A DNA stretch of 48,394 bases from Jiella sonneratiae (GTDB taxonomy: Bacteria > Pseudomonadota > Alphaproteobacteria > Rhizobiales > Rhizobiaceae): positions 1 through 48,394 of the forward strand of contig NZ_JAFMPY010000033.1 in the NCBI RefSeq assembly GCF_017353515.1, given 5' to 3'. Below, one piece after another: positions 1 to 7,779 of this stretch (its first letter is position 1; each line of letters begins with the position of its first letter). A model generated the notes under the pieces. It ran no database searches. It was not told the origin of the DNA and worked only from the letters and a program-made list of their open reading frames with translations. The position numbers were made by a program, and so were the translations under genes.

Positions 1-154
1 CGAACCCTCCGCTGATCGCGAGGTGAATCGGACCACAAACCGGCGGAATTGGGAATCCGAAATCGCAAGAAACCCGGTGTCAAAACCCAGCTTTCCTGCA
101 AAATCGAAACCTTGCCGAAGCCAAAAAGCCAAACCCTATCAAGCCGTCAGCGAT
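1..154. other. Left-edge segment without a recognisable gene
   Basis: About 150 bases that are visibly less GC-rich than the rest of the window. No reading frame here resembles a known protein. The recognisable glycosyltransferase-like reading frame only begins at about 155-165, so a rearrangement junction probably lies near there. The segment may be the edge of another mobile element or displaced intergenic DNA. No terminal repeat could be identified. Confidence 0.35.
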
Positions 155-311
155 ACTTCACGGATGACGACCCCGCCACCTGGGCCGACCACGTCAGCCG
201 GCTGCTCGAAGACGACGCGCTCTGGACCAAGCTTTCGACCAACGGGCGCGACTTCGTGGCGGAGCATTTTTCGGTGCAGCGCGGCCAGGAACTCATGCGC
301 AAGGCGTTCCA
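155..311 (+). pseudogene. 3' fragment of a glycosyltransferase-like gene, cut by a Tn3 element
   Basis: The plus-strand frame reads DDPATWADHVSRLLEDD followed by NGRDFVAEHFS, which looks like the C-terminal end of a group 1 (GT4-like) glycosyltransferase. The fragment lacks everything upstream: recognisable sequence begins near 155-165. It is interrupted after codon GCG-TTC-CA at 311 by the transposon. Joining base 311 to base 4017 restores an uninterrupted frame that continues for ten more codons to TAG at 4042-4044. The restoration is seen directly. The family assignment is moderate because only about 60 residues remain. Nearby genes for a sulfotransferase and a Hint protein suggest a former surface or exopolysaccharide locus. 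Confidence 0.55.
307..311. repeat. Left target-site duplication, TTCCA
   Basis: TTCCA directly precedes the left inverted repeat, and the same TTCCA directly follows the right inverted repeat at 4012-4016. A 5-bp duplication is the hallmark of Tn3-family insertion. Confidence 0.9.
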
Positions 312-349
312 CGGGTCTGCTCCGGTATGGGGCCAAATCGTACGCTAAG
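312..349 (+). repeat. Tn3-family left inverted repeat (IRL)
   Basis: It begins CGGGTCTGCTCC and continues CCAAATCGTACG. It pairs with 3974-4011 with mismatches at positions 1, 17, 34 and 37. The resolvase stop codon (TAG, minus strand, 345-347) lies inside this repeat. Confidence 0.88.
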
Positions 350-923
350 GGTGAGCGTTTCGGTTTAGGGTTCGATAGACGGTTGGTCGCGAGACCGAGA
401 ACAACTCCGCGAGATCGCTGACGCTGTAGTCGCCGGTATCGTACATGCGGCGGAGTTCCCGGTGCTGCCTGTCTGAGAGTTTCGGCTTCTTGCCGCGCAG
501 TTTTCCCTTGGCGCGGGCGATCTTCATGCCTTCGCGGGTCCGCATGCGAATGAGGTCGGATTCGAATTCGGCAAAGGTCGCGAGAATGTTGAAGAACATT
601 CTCCCCATTGGATCGGCAGGATCGTAGACAGCCCCGCCAAGCGCCAGGCTGACGCCACGCGTGACGAGACCGTCAGCGATTTCTCGGGCATCGGGCGCGG
701 AACGAGCCAGCCGATCGAGCTTCGTGACGACGAGAGTATCTCCCGCTCGCACGGCGGCAAGCGCCTGATCGAGACCTGGCCGCGCGCGTGTGCGCCCCGT
801 CAGGCCGTGATCGGTATAGATGCGATCCGGCGCGACACCCAGTTCCAAGAGCGCATCATGCTGAGCGGCAAGGTCCTGCTTGTCAGTAGAACACCGTGCG
901 TAGCCGATCCGGGTGCTTTTCAT
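345..923 (-). CDS. Tn3-family serine resolvase (TnpR type)
   Basis: 192 residues starting MKSTRIGYARCSTDKQ. The N-terminal resolvase catalytic domain carries the nucleophilic serine at residue 12 in the YARCS motif, then TKLDRLARS and the FAEFESDLIR helix typical of Tn3 resolvases. The C-terminal 45 residues form a DNA-binding helix-turn-helix (LAELFSVSRPTVYRTL). The length suits the family. I chose the ATG at 921-923; an in-frame start ten codons upstream is possible. The family resolves transposition cointegrates at a res site, here expected in the spacer to tnpA. The frame looks intact, unlike the neighbouring transposase. Confidence 0.9.
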   Translation of the reverse strand: MKSTRIGYARCSTDKQDLAAQHDALLELGVAPDRIYTDHGLTGRTRARPGLDQALAAVRAGDTLVVTKLDRLARSAPDAREIADGLVTRGVSLALGGAVYDPADPMGRMFFNILATFAEFESDLIRMRTREGMKIARAKGKLRGKKPKLSDRQHRELRRMYDTGDYSVSDLAELFSVSRPTVYRTLNRNAHP

Positions 924-1078
924 GGTCGAAGTGTACGATAAGGGTGCCTTCACCGCAAATCATATCGTACCAGTCTTATGATACAGTTCAGGGCGGCTGT
1001 TTCCGGGACATGTCCTCCTGTGTTCGATCGTCCGCTGATCGATCCTCTTGCGGACACACTCATCTCCCGGGAAACCCC
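924..1078. promoter_or_regulatory. Probable res site and divergent promoter region of the Tn3 element
   Basis: This is the spacer between divergent tnpR and tnpA, where Tn3-type elements keep res and both promoters. It contains an inverted pair, TGTACGATA at 932-940 and TATCGTAC at 963-970, and further on a stretch from TGTTCGATCG to GCGGACACA with TGT and ACA ends as in resolvase subsites. Exact subsite limits cannot be fixed by eye. Confidence 0.5.
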
Positions 1079-3965
1079 ATGCCCAGACGCCATATTCTGA
1101 CGGATCGCCAGCGTTCCGCCCTCTTCGACTTGCCGACTGACGAAACAGCTCTCCTGCGACACTACACACTGGCCGACGATGATATCGAACATGTCCAGGC
1201 GCGCCGACGGTCGCAGAACAGGCTGGGCTTCGCGCTTCAACTCTGTGCTTTCCGATATCCGGGCCGCCTGCTGCGCGCCGGCGAGGTTATTCCCTCCGGC
1301 GTGCTCGATTTCGTCGGTGCTCAAATCGATGTCCAGCCGCACGATCTCGAAGGCTATGCCGTCCGGCGAGAGACGCGGCGGGAACACCTGCAAAGCCTTC
1401 GCATGATCTATGGCTACAGGATGTTCGCGGGCCATCGCGCGAGCGAACTGAAGGCATGGCTCGACCGCGAGGCCGAGGCCGCGCAGTCCGGTGAGGATCT
1501 GGCCCGGCACTTCGTCGAGGAATGTCGCCGGACGCAGACCATACTGCCCGGCATCTCGCGTATCGAGCGGTTCTGTGCCGATGCATTGGTCACCGCCGAG
1601 CGGCGGATCGAGGCGCGCATTGCGGATCGGATCGACAAGGACATGCGCGCATCGCTCGACGCGCTGCTCACCGAGACGGTCGACGGGAAGACGAGCCGGT
1701 TCATCTGGCTGCGCCGGTTCGAGGTGGGCAACAATTCCGCCGACATGAGCCGCTTGCTGGATCGGCTGGAAGCCCTGCAACGGATTGATCTCGATGCCGG
1801 TTGTCTGGACGGGGTTCCGCCGCACCGGATCACGCGCCTGCGTCGACAGGGCGAGCGGTACTTTACGGACGGATTGCAGGACATCTCCGGCAATCGCCGC
1901 CTTGCCATCCTTGCGGTCTGCGCGGTGGAGTGGCGTTCGGCCATCGCGGATGCCGTCGTCGAGACCCACGACCGTATCGTTGGCAAGACATGGCGAGACG
2001 CCAGTCGCCTTTGCGACGCACGGATCGTCGACGCCAAGGCGTCCGTTGAGGACACCCTGCGAGCCTTCTTCTCGCTCGGCACCGCGTTGCTGACGGCAAA
2101 GAGCGACGACGCGCCGCTTTACGAGACGATCGCGACAAGCTGCGGCTGGGATGGGCTGTAAAAGTTGGTCGCCAGTTCCGCCAGGCTGACGGACACGATA
2201 AAAGCCGATCCGCTCGACCATGTCGTTCAAGGGTATCACCGCTTCCGGCGCTATGCGCTGCGGATGCTGAAGGCGCTCGATATCAGCGCCGCGCTGGTCG
2301 CGACGCCGCTGATTGCGGCGGCGGAGATCGTCAGGTCTGGAGGATCGGACCGGCCAACCGACTTCCTCGGCCCGCGCTCGAAATGGCTCCGGCACCTGAA
2401 GGCACAAGACACGGATGACCATCGGCTTTGGGAGGTCGCGGTGCTGTTTCATCTGCGCGATGCCTTCCGTTCCGGCGATATCTGGCTGGCGCGGTCCCGG
2501 CGATATGGCGATCTGAAGAAGGCTCTCGTACCGATCGCGGCAGCGCGGGCAACCACGAAGCTGATCGCACCCTTCGATCCCGCCGAGTGGCTTCAGGATC
2601 GCAAGACGCGCATGGTTGATGCGCTTGACCGGTTGGCAAAGGCAGCCCGAACCGGCGCGATACCGGGCGGGTCCATTGTTGACGGAGCCCTAAAGAAAGA
2701 CGGAGCGGCTGACCGCTACCATTCCTACCGAGGCCGACGAGTTGGTGCTCGATCTCTACCGCCGCCTGCCTGATGTCCGGATCACCGACATCATGCTGGA
2801 GGTCGATGCGGCCACCGGCTTCACCGATGCGTTCAGCCATCTGCGCACCGGCGCGCCATGCAAGGATCGGATCGGGCTCTTGAATGTCCTGCTCGCCGAG
2901 GGGATCAATCTCGGCCTGAGCAAGATGGCCGAGGCCTCCAACACTCATGATTATTTCCAGCTCTCCCGCCTGTCGCGCTGGCATGTCGAGAGCGAGGCGA
3001 TCAACCGCGCGCTCGCCATGGTGATCGAAGGACAGGCGGCGCTGCCGATAGCTCGATTCTGGGGCGCAGGCGACACCGCTTCCAGCGACGGCCAGTTCTT
3101 CTCCGCCGCCCGGCAGGGCGAGGCGATGAACCTGATCAACGCAAAGTACGGCAGCGAACCGGGGCTGAAAGTCTACACCCATGTGTCCGACGTGTTCGGA
3201 CCCTTTGCCACTCAAAACATCCCGGCCACTGTGGGCGAGGCGCCCTACATCCTCGATGGTCTGCTTATGAACGAGACCGGCAAAAGGATCAGGGAGCAAT
3301 ACGCCGATACCGGTGGCTTCACCGATCATGTCTTTGCTGTGACCGCACTTCTTGGCTACCGGTTCGTTCCGCGCATCCGCGACCTGCCCTCGAAACGACT
3401 TTACGTCTTCGATCCGTACATGGTGCCCAAATCGCTGAAGCCCCTGATCGGCGGCAAGATCAGGGAGGGCACGATCACCGCCAACTGGCCGGATATCCTG
3501 CGCAGCGCCGCCACCATGGTCGCCGGGATCATGCCGCCCAGTCAGCTCCTGCGTAAATTCGCCGCCTATCCGCGCCGGCACGATCTGGCCGTGGCCTTAC
3601 GCGAAATCGGACGGATCGAGCGTACGCTCTTCATTGTCGAATGGTTGCTCGACACCGACATGCAGCGCCGCGCGCAGATCGGCCTGAACAAGGGCGAGGC
3701 CCATCATGCGCTCAAGAACGCCCTGCGGATCGGAAGGCAGGGCGAAATCCGCGACCGTACCGCCGAAGGCCAGCATTACCGCATGGCGGGCCTGAACCTT
3801 CTCGCAGCCATCGTGATCTACTGGAACACCCTGCATCTCGGCCATGCCGTCGCCGCTCGCCGAAAGGCCGGGTTCGACTGCCCGCCCAATCTCCTCGCCC
3901 ACATCTCTCCTCTCGGATGGGCACATATCCTCCTCACCGGCGAATATCGATGGCCGGAAAAATGA
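1079..3965 (+). pseudogene. Tn3-family transposase gene (tnpA), inactivated
   Basis: The gene is readable end to end at about 962 codons, the normal size for Tn3 transposases, but in three pieces. Codons from ATG 1079 run to an in-frame TAA at 2159-2161 (reading CGWDGL-stop-KLVASS). Translation resumes in the same frame until about 2693-2703, where the frame moves by one base near an A-rich run. The last part (about 2700-3965) holds the DDE domain: LEVD, TASSDGQFF and LNKGEAHHALKNA carry the expected acidic residues. The TAA probably replaced a glutamate codon, but that is inference. Functional full-length transposase is not expected from this copy. Confidence 0.9.
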
Positions 3966-3973
3966 CGAAGCCG

Positions 3974-4011
3974 CCTAACGTACGATTTGGCCCCCTACCG
4001 GAGCAGACCCC
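3974..4011 (-). repeat. Tn3-family right inverted repeat (IRR)
   Basis: Read on the minus strand from 4011 it begins GGGGTCTGCTCC, with the GGGG end typical of Tn3-family repeats, and includes CCAAATCGTACG. It is followed by the TTCCA duplication at 4012-4016. Confidence 0.88.
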
Positions 4012-4044
4012 TTCCAGGCGGCGGACATCTACTTCACGCTGTAG
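4012..4044 (+). pseudogene. Last codons of the interrupted glycosyltransferase-like gene
   Basis: After the TTCCA duplication the frame reads QAADIYFTL and stops at TAG 4042-4044. This completes the fragment that ends at 311. The 206 bases from 4045 to 4250 hold no gene that I can support. Confidence 0.55.
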
Positions 4045-4250
4045 AGCATATGCCGCCGGGACGACGGTTCTCGGCGGCACCCCCCGGCATGGCATGGGCG
4101 GCGGGACCGGCCTGGCAGGCGGACGACTGGTCTCGCTGGCCCGCGGTTTCGGGCCGGAGCTCCAGAAGGGTCGCGGAGCCTCGAGCATGATGCTGAGAAG
4201 CCGGAAACCGGCCCTCGGCAAGGATCATGCCTCGACGGGAAGAGCGACGC

Positions 4251-6137
4251 TCAGTCGATCGCGTATCCCAGCCGCTCGATCAGCGGCGCGAGGATCGGCA
4301 GCGCCGGCTCCAGATGGCGGCGGTAGTTGCGGAAACGGTAGCAGGAGCGGTCGTAGAGCTTCTCGGTCACCTGCGCGTAGCTCGCCGTGCGGGCATAGCG
4401 GGTGTTTTCCTCAAAGCGCAGCGCCTTTTCCTCGAAGGCGACGCCGATCGCCTCGAACAGGCCGCGCACCGTCCGCTCCTGATCCATGACGACGTCCTCG
4501 TAGCGCACCGGCACGTAGCGCAGGTCCATCTCCGTCCTGTAGTGCGCGACGAGGTCGTGGGTGAGGACGAGGTGGGTCGCGGCGGTTTCCAGCTTCGACG
4601 CGCAGTAGCCGCCATGGGTGAAGAAGTTCGACATGGCCGACACCATGACGTCGAGCGGATGGCGGATGACGTGGAGCAGCGGCGCGGCGGGAAAGATCAG
4701 CCCGATCAGCCCCATATGCACCTCGTTCAGAGGCATCTTGTCGGTGAAGAAACGGGCGCCCTCGCCGCCGAGCCCCATCTGTGCGGCCCTCAGCAGATAG
4801 TGGTCCCGCAACGTCTCGAAGCCGTGCCGCCGGTCGCCCAGCCAGACCTCGCTCAGTGCCTCCGGATATGGCAGCGGCGACGCCAGCAGGCGCGGCGCCA
4901 CGGCGGCGATCTCGCGCAGCAGCGGCAACTCGTCGCCGGCGGCGATGGCGTCGACGCTCGACAGCGTCTGCTCGACGAGCGTCGTGCCGGACCGGGGAAA
5001 ACCGAGGATGAAGATCGGCTGCGGCACGTCCTGCCGCGCCGGCGCGCGCGGCAGGAGATCGAGACGGCTGCGCCGGAAATACTGGCGAAGCCGCTCGGCG
5101 AGTTCCCGCGCCTCGTCGCGAAGATAGGCCGGCGCGCCGAGTTCGAGGGCCCGGGCCTTGCCGGCGGCAAAGTCCGCCCAGGCCTCGTCGTAGCGGCCCA
5201 TCCGGTCGAGGAGCCGGCCCCGTTCGAGCTGTTCGACCGGCCTCAGCCGCACCGTCTCGTCTCGCCGGGAGCGCTGCAGCGCGCCGAGCGCTTCCTCGTA
5301 GCGCCCCTGCCGACCGAGCACCGTCGCGCGGGTGAGCGCCAGGGCCGAGGAGTTCGGCGCCCGGCGTTCGACCTCGTCGAGAACGGCGTGGGCGGCCTCG
5401 AACCGGCGGTCCGCCTCTTCGAGCTGCGCGAAGGCGATCCAGGTCCTGACATTGTCGGGCGCCGCCGCGGTCATCTCGCGGTAGAGGCTCCGCGCCTCCT
5501 CGACCCGGCCGAGCCGGCGCAGGTTGAGCGCGAGGTTCGACAGCACGATCGGATAGCGCTCGTCGCCGAGTTCCAGCGCCCCGCGGCAGTGATGGACCGC
5601 GACGACCGGCTGATGCGCCTCGGTCATCAGCATGGCCATCAGGTTGTGGGCCTGCGGCAGGGTCGGTGCGAGGCGCACGGCGGCCCGCGCATGAATCTCG
5701 GCCTTTTCGAGATTTCCCTGGGAAAGTTCCAGCTGGCACAGCCTGTTCATCGCCCAGAGATTCGTCGGATCGCCCTCCAGCAGCCGGGCCAGCAGCGCAC
5801 GCACCGCCGCCGGCTTGCGTTCCGCCTCGCGGATCCGCGCCAGGAGCTGCAGCATCGCGCCATGCCGCGGCTCGGCCTCCAGCACCTCGACGGCGATGCG
5901 CGCGGCGGTGGCCGCATCGGCGCGCTCGAAGGCCGCCAGCGCCTCGCCGATCTTCTGGGCGAACTGCTGGTGGTTCTCGGCCCGTGCGTCGGGATCGACC
6001 GGGGGCCGCGGCGTGCGGACCGAGCCCGCCTGCCCGGTTTCCGGCGCCACGCGTGGCGCAAGCGGTTCGATGTCGCAGCATTTGGCCGCTCGCAGGCCGC
6101 TGCCACAGCGGCACAGGGCCTGTGCGGAACTTTCCAT
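4251..6137 (-). CDS. TPR-repeat sulfotransferase fusion protein
   Basis: 628 residues from ATG 6137. The N terminus has a SEC-C-like zinc motif (CRCGSG then AAKCCD). A long series of TPR helices follows (for example GRVEEARSLYREM and RRFEAAHAVLDEVE). The C-terminal third is a PAPS-dependent sulfotransferase: IFILGFPRSGTTLVEQ is the 5'-phosphosulfate loop and HVIRHPLDVMVS the 3'-phosphate loop. Such TPR-sulfotransferases are common in alphaproteobacteria, and their acceptors are usually unknown (polysaccharide or protein). An upstream in-frame start would add 48 residues of low-complexity sequence, so I preferred the start at the zinc motif. The truncated Hint gene lies 91 bases upstream on the same strand. 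Confidence 0.85.
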   Translation of the reverse strand: MESSAQALCRCGSGLRAAKCCDIEPLAPRVAPETGQAGSVRTPRPPVDPDARAENHQQFAQKIGEALAAFERADAATAARIAVEVLEAEPRHGAMLQLLARIREAERKPAAVRALLARLLEGDPTNLWAMNRLCQLELSQGNLEKAEIHARAAVRLAPTLPQAHNLMAMLMTEAHQPVVAVHHCRGALELGDERYPIVLSNLALNLRRLGRVEEARSLYREMTAAAPDNVRTWIAFAQLEEADRRFEAAHAVLDEVERRAPNSSALALTRATVLGRQGRYEEALGALQRSRRDETVRLRPVEQLERGRLLDRMGRYDEAWADFAAGKARALELGAPAYLRDEARELAERLRQYFRRSRLDLLPRAPARQDVPQPIFILGFPRSGTTLVEQTLSSVDAIAAGDELPLLREIAAVAPRLLASPLPYPEALSEVWLGDRRHGFETLRDHYLLRAAQMGLGGEGARFFTDKMPLNEVHMGLIGLIFPAAPLLHVIRHPLDVMVSAMSNFFTHGGYCASKLETAATHLVLTHDLVAHYRTEMDLRYVPVRYEDVVMDQERTVRGLFEAIGVAFEEKALRFEENTRYARTASYAQVTEKLYDRSCYRFRNYRRHLEPALPILAPLIERLGYAID

Positions 6138-6228
6138 CGCGGGCTTTTCGTCCTCGTGGCACAGGCGGGGCCGGGCTCGGGCCCGCTCCGCCTGTGCGAC
6201 ATTGGTACCGGGCTCCAGGCTGCCGGGA

Positions 6229-7083
6229 TCAGGCGCTGGCGAGAGCGCGCTCGCGTACCGGCCGGACCGGCTCTTCGGCAACGGCTGCCGGCGCCACCCA
6301 GCGACGCGTCTGTCCCGGTAGCAGGTCGAGCGTCAGCGTCACCTCACCGGAGAGCCCCTCCCAGAGCGCGGCAGGCAGCAGCGCCCGGCCGGTGGTCCAG
6401 CGCCAGTCGCCCTCGAGCGGGTGGAAGCCCAGCGTCAGCCGCGAGTCGTCCGCCGCGATCCGCTGCGTCGCCCCGGTCTCGTCGGTGAGCGTCAGGCCGC
6501 GGAACACCACGCCCAGCGTGCTCTTGTCCGCCGTGCCTCCGTGATGCGCCGGAACCCAGCAGGACGACAGCAGCCAGGCATCGCCGGCATCGGCGGGGAG
6601 CGTCAGCCGCAGCGCCTCGTCGGCGGCGAGCGGCAGTGCCAGCATTCCGGCCTCACCCGCCGCGTCGGCCTCGATCTCGACCCTGATTTCCGGGCCAGCC
6701 GGCTCCTCGGTCCAGCCGAGGCGGCGCGCCTGCGCCATCAGCCGGGCGCGCACGGCGCCGAGGATCTCCGGATCGGTGGTGAAAGGCAGGCAGAAGGGCA
6801 GGTCGTGGGCGTCGACGCGTCCGTCCTCGGGCACGATGTCGGCCCCGAGGAAGAAGCGACGGTTGCCGCAGTCGAGATAGCTTTCCGCCGGCAGACCGTT
6901 GGCGAGAAGGACGTCGTGGCCGTCGAGCTCGATATGATAGTAGGCGATCCGGTCGAGCTGGACCTGCCGGATGGTCGAGCCGTTCACCAGGGCGCCGACC
7001 GGGACCAGCAGGTCGTCGACCACCGAGACCCTGACGGCATGGGCCGCCGAGAGCCACAGGGCGCACTCTGGAAGGCCGGGCCC
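6229..7083 (-). pseudogene. 5'-truncated Hint-domain protein gene
   Basis: The frame keeps the second half of a bacterial Hint (hedgehog/intein-like) domain: ALWLSAAHAVRV, then DLLVPVGALVNGS, then the HIELDGHDVLLANGLPAESYLD signature. About 200 residues of unassigned C-terminal sequence follow. The first half, with the catalytic Cys and the usual start, is absent, because the open frame begins directly at the GntR stop codon (TGA, 7084-7086) with no ATG. The first usable start would be GTG at 7021-7023, inside the domain. This looks like a gene beheaded when the GntR-containing cluster was joined here. A short product from GTG 7023 (264 residues) is possible but would lack the autoprocessing site. 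Confidence 0.7.
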
Positions 7084-7749
7084 TCAAGCCCGATGCGGCG
7101 GCGCCCGGTCGATCGCCTCGACGGCCTCGACCGCCTCGCGGACGATCAGGATGTGGTCGCGCATCGCCTTTGCGGCGCGCGCGCCGTCGCCGGCGACGAT
7201 CGCCGCCACGATCGCCGCATGTTCCCGGTGCGAGGCTTCGGGGCGCTGGTAGCCCTCGAATTGCAGATTGCGGAACGGCGCGAGACGGCGGCGCACGGCG
7301 AGCGCCGTCTCCTCCAGGAAGGCGTTGCCCGAGCCGGCATAAATCGCCGCGTGGAAGCGCTCGTTGTGCAGGCGGTACGCGGCGACGTCGTTCTCCCGCG
7401 CCGGCCTCGCGCCGCTTTCGTGCAGCGCCTCGAGCGCCGCCAGCGCCCCGCCCGCGAGGACCTCGGCGCAGAGCCGGGCGGACAGCGCCTCGAGCTCGGC
7501 CATGACGACGAAGGTCTCGTCGAGCTGCTGCGGCGACAGCTTGGTGACGATTGCGCCGCGATGCGGCCGCGACAGGGCGAGTCCGTTCGCCTCGAGCTGG
7601 CGCAGCGCCTCGCGGATGGGGGTGCGCGAGACGCCGAATTCCGCCGCCAGCGAGACCTCGTCGAGAGGCTCCCCCGGTTTCAGATGGCCATGGACGATGC
7701 GGTCCGCGACGGCCTCGCGGATTACGTCCACCTGGGTACGCTTCGTCAC
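7084..7749 (-). CDS. GntR-family (FCD subfamily) transcriptional regulator
   Basis: 221 residues. The N-terminal winged helix carries the GntR signature (KPGEPLDEVSLAAEFGVSRTPIREALRQLE, shown here only as its hallmark segment GVSRTPIREALRQLE). A C-terminal FCD ligand-binding domain has the metal-binding pattern ending in SHREHAAIVAAI. Translation starts at GTG 7747-7749 with AAGGA nine bases upstream. That ribosome binding site overlaps the palindrome TTGCATGCAA, which occurs again twice in front of the importer gene at 18069. I infer that this protein represses itself and the upstream cluster, and that the inducer is an amide or pathway intermediate. It is the last gene of the run. Confidence 0.9.
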   Translation of the reverse strand: MTKRTQVDVIREAVADRIVHGHLKPGEPLDEVSLAAEFGVSRTPIREALRQLEANGLALSRPHRGAIVTKLSPQQLDETFVVMAELEALSARLCAEVLAGGALAALEALHESGARPARENDVAAYRLHNERFHAAIYAGSGNAFLEETALAVRRRLAPFRNLQFEGYQRPEASHREHAAIVAAIVAGDGARAAKAMRDHILIVREAVEAVEAIDRAPPHRA

Positions 7750-7762
7750 GCCGCGCCGGTCC

Positions 7763-7772
7763 TTGCATGCAA
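7763..7772. promoter_or_regulatory. GntR operator, copy 1 (TTGCATGCAA)
   Basis: A perfect 10-bp palindrome 14 bases upstream of the GntR gene start that overlaps its AAGGA ribosome binding site (7760-7764). The same core is found at 18148-18159 and 18249-18260. Binding by the local GntR protein is inferred from position and repetition. Confidence 0.7.
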
Positions 7773-7779
7773 TCTTTCG

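Larger units (their letters stand above)
312..4011 (+). mobile_element. Cryptic Tn3-family transposon, 3.7 kb, complete ends
   Basis: The element has inverted repeats of about 38 bp at 312-349 and 3974-4011. By hand comparison they match at 34 of 38 positions; the shared core is TCTGCTCCGGTA plus CCAAATCGTACG. It is flanked by the direct repeat TTCCA. Inside are only a resolvase gene (minus) and a transposase gene (plus), divergent with a res-like spacer between them, as in Tn3 itself. There is no passenger gene. The transposase is broken by a nonsense codon and a frameshift, so the copy can move only with a transposase supplied in trans. The outermost base of the left repeat is C where the right one has G. 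Confidence 0.93.

Noticed and set aside
2165-2773. A separate 202-residue gene and a separate 407-residue gene in the transposon
   Set aside because: They are successive parts of one transposase, in order and with conserved domains, separated only by a stop codon and a frameshift.
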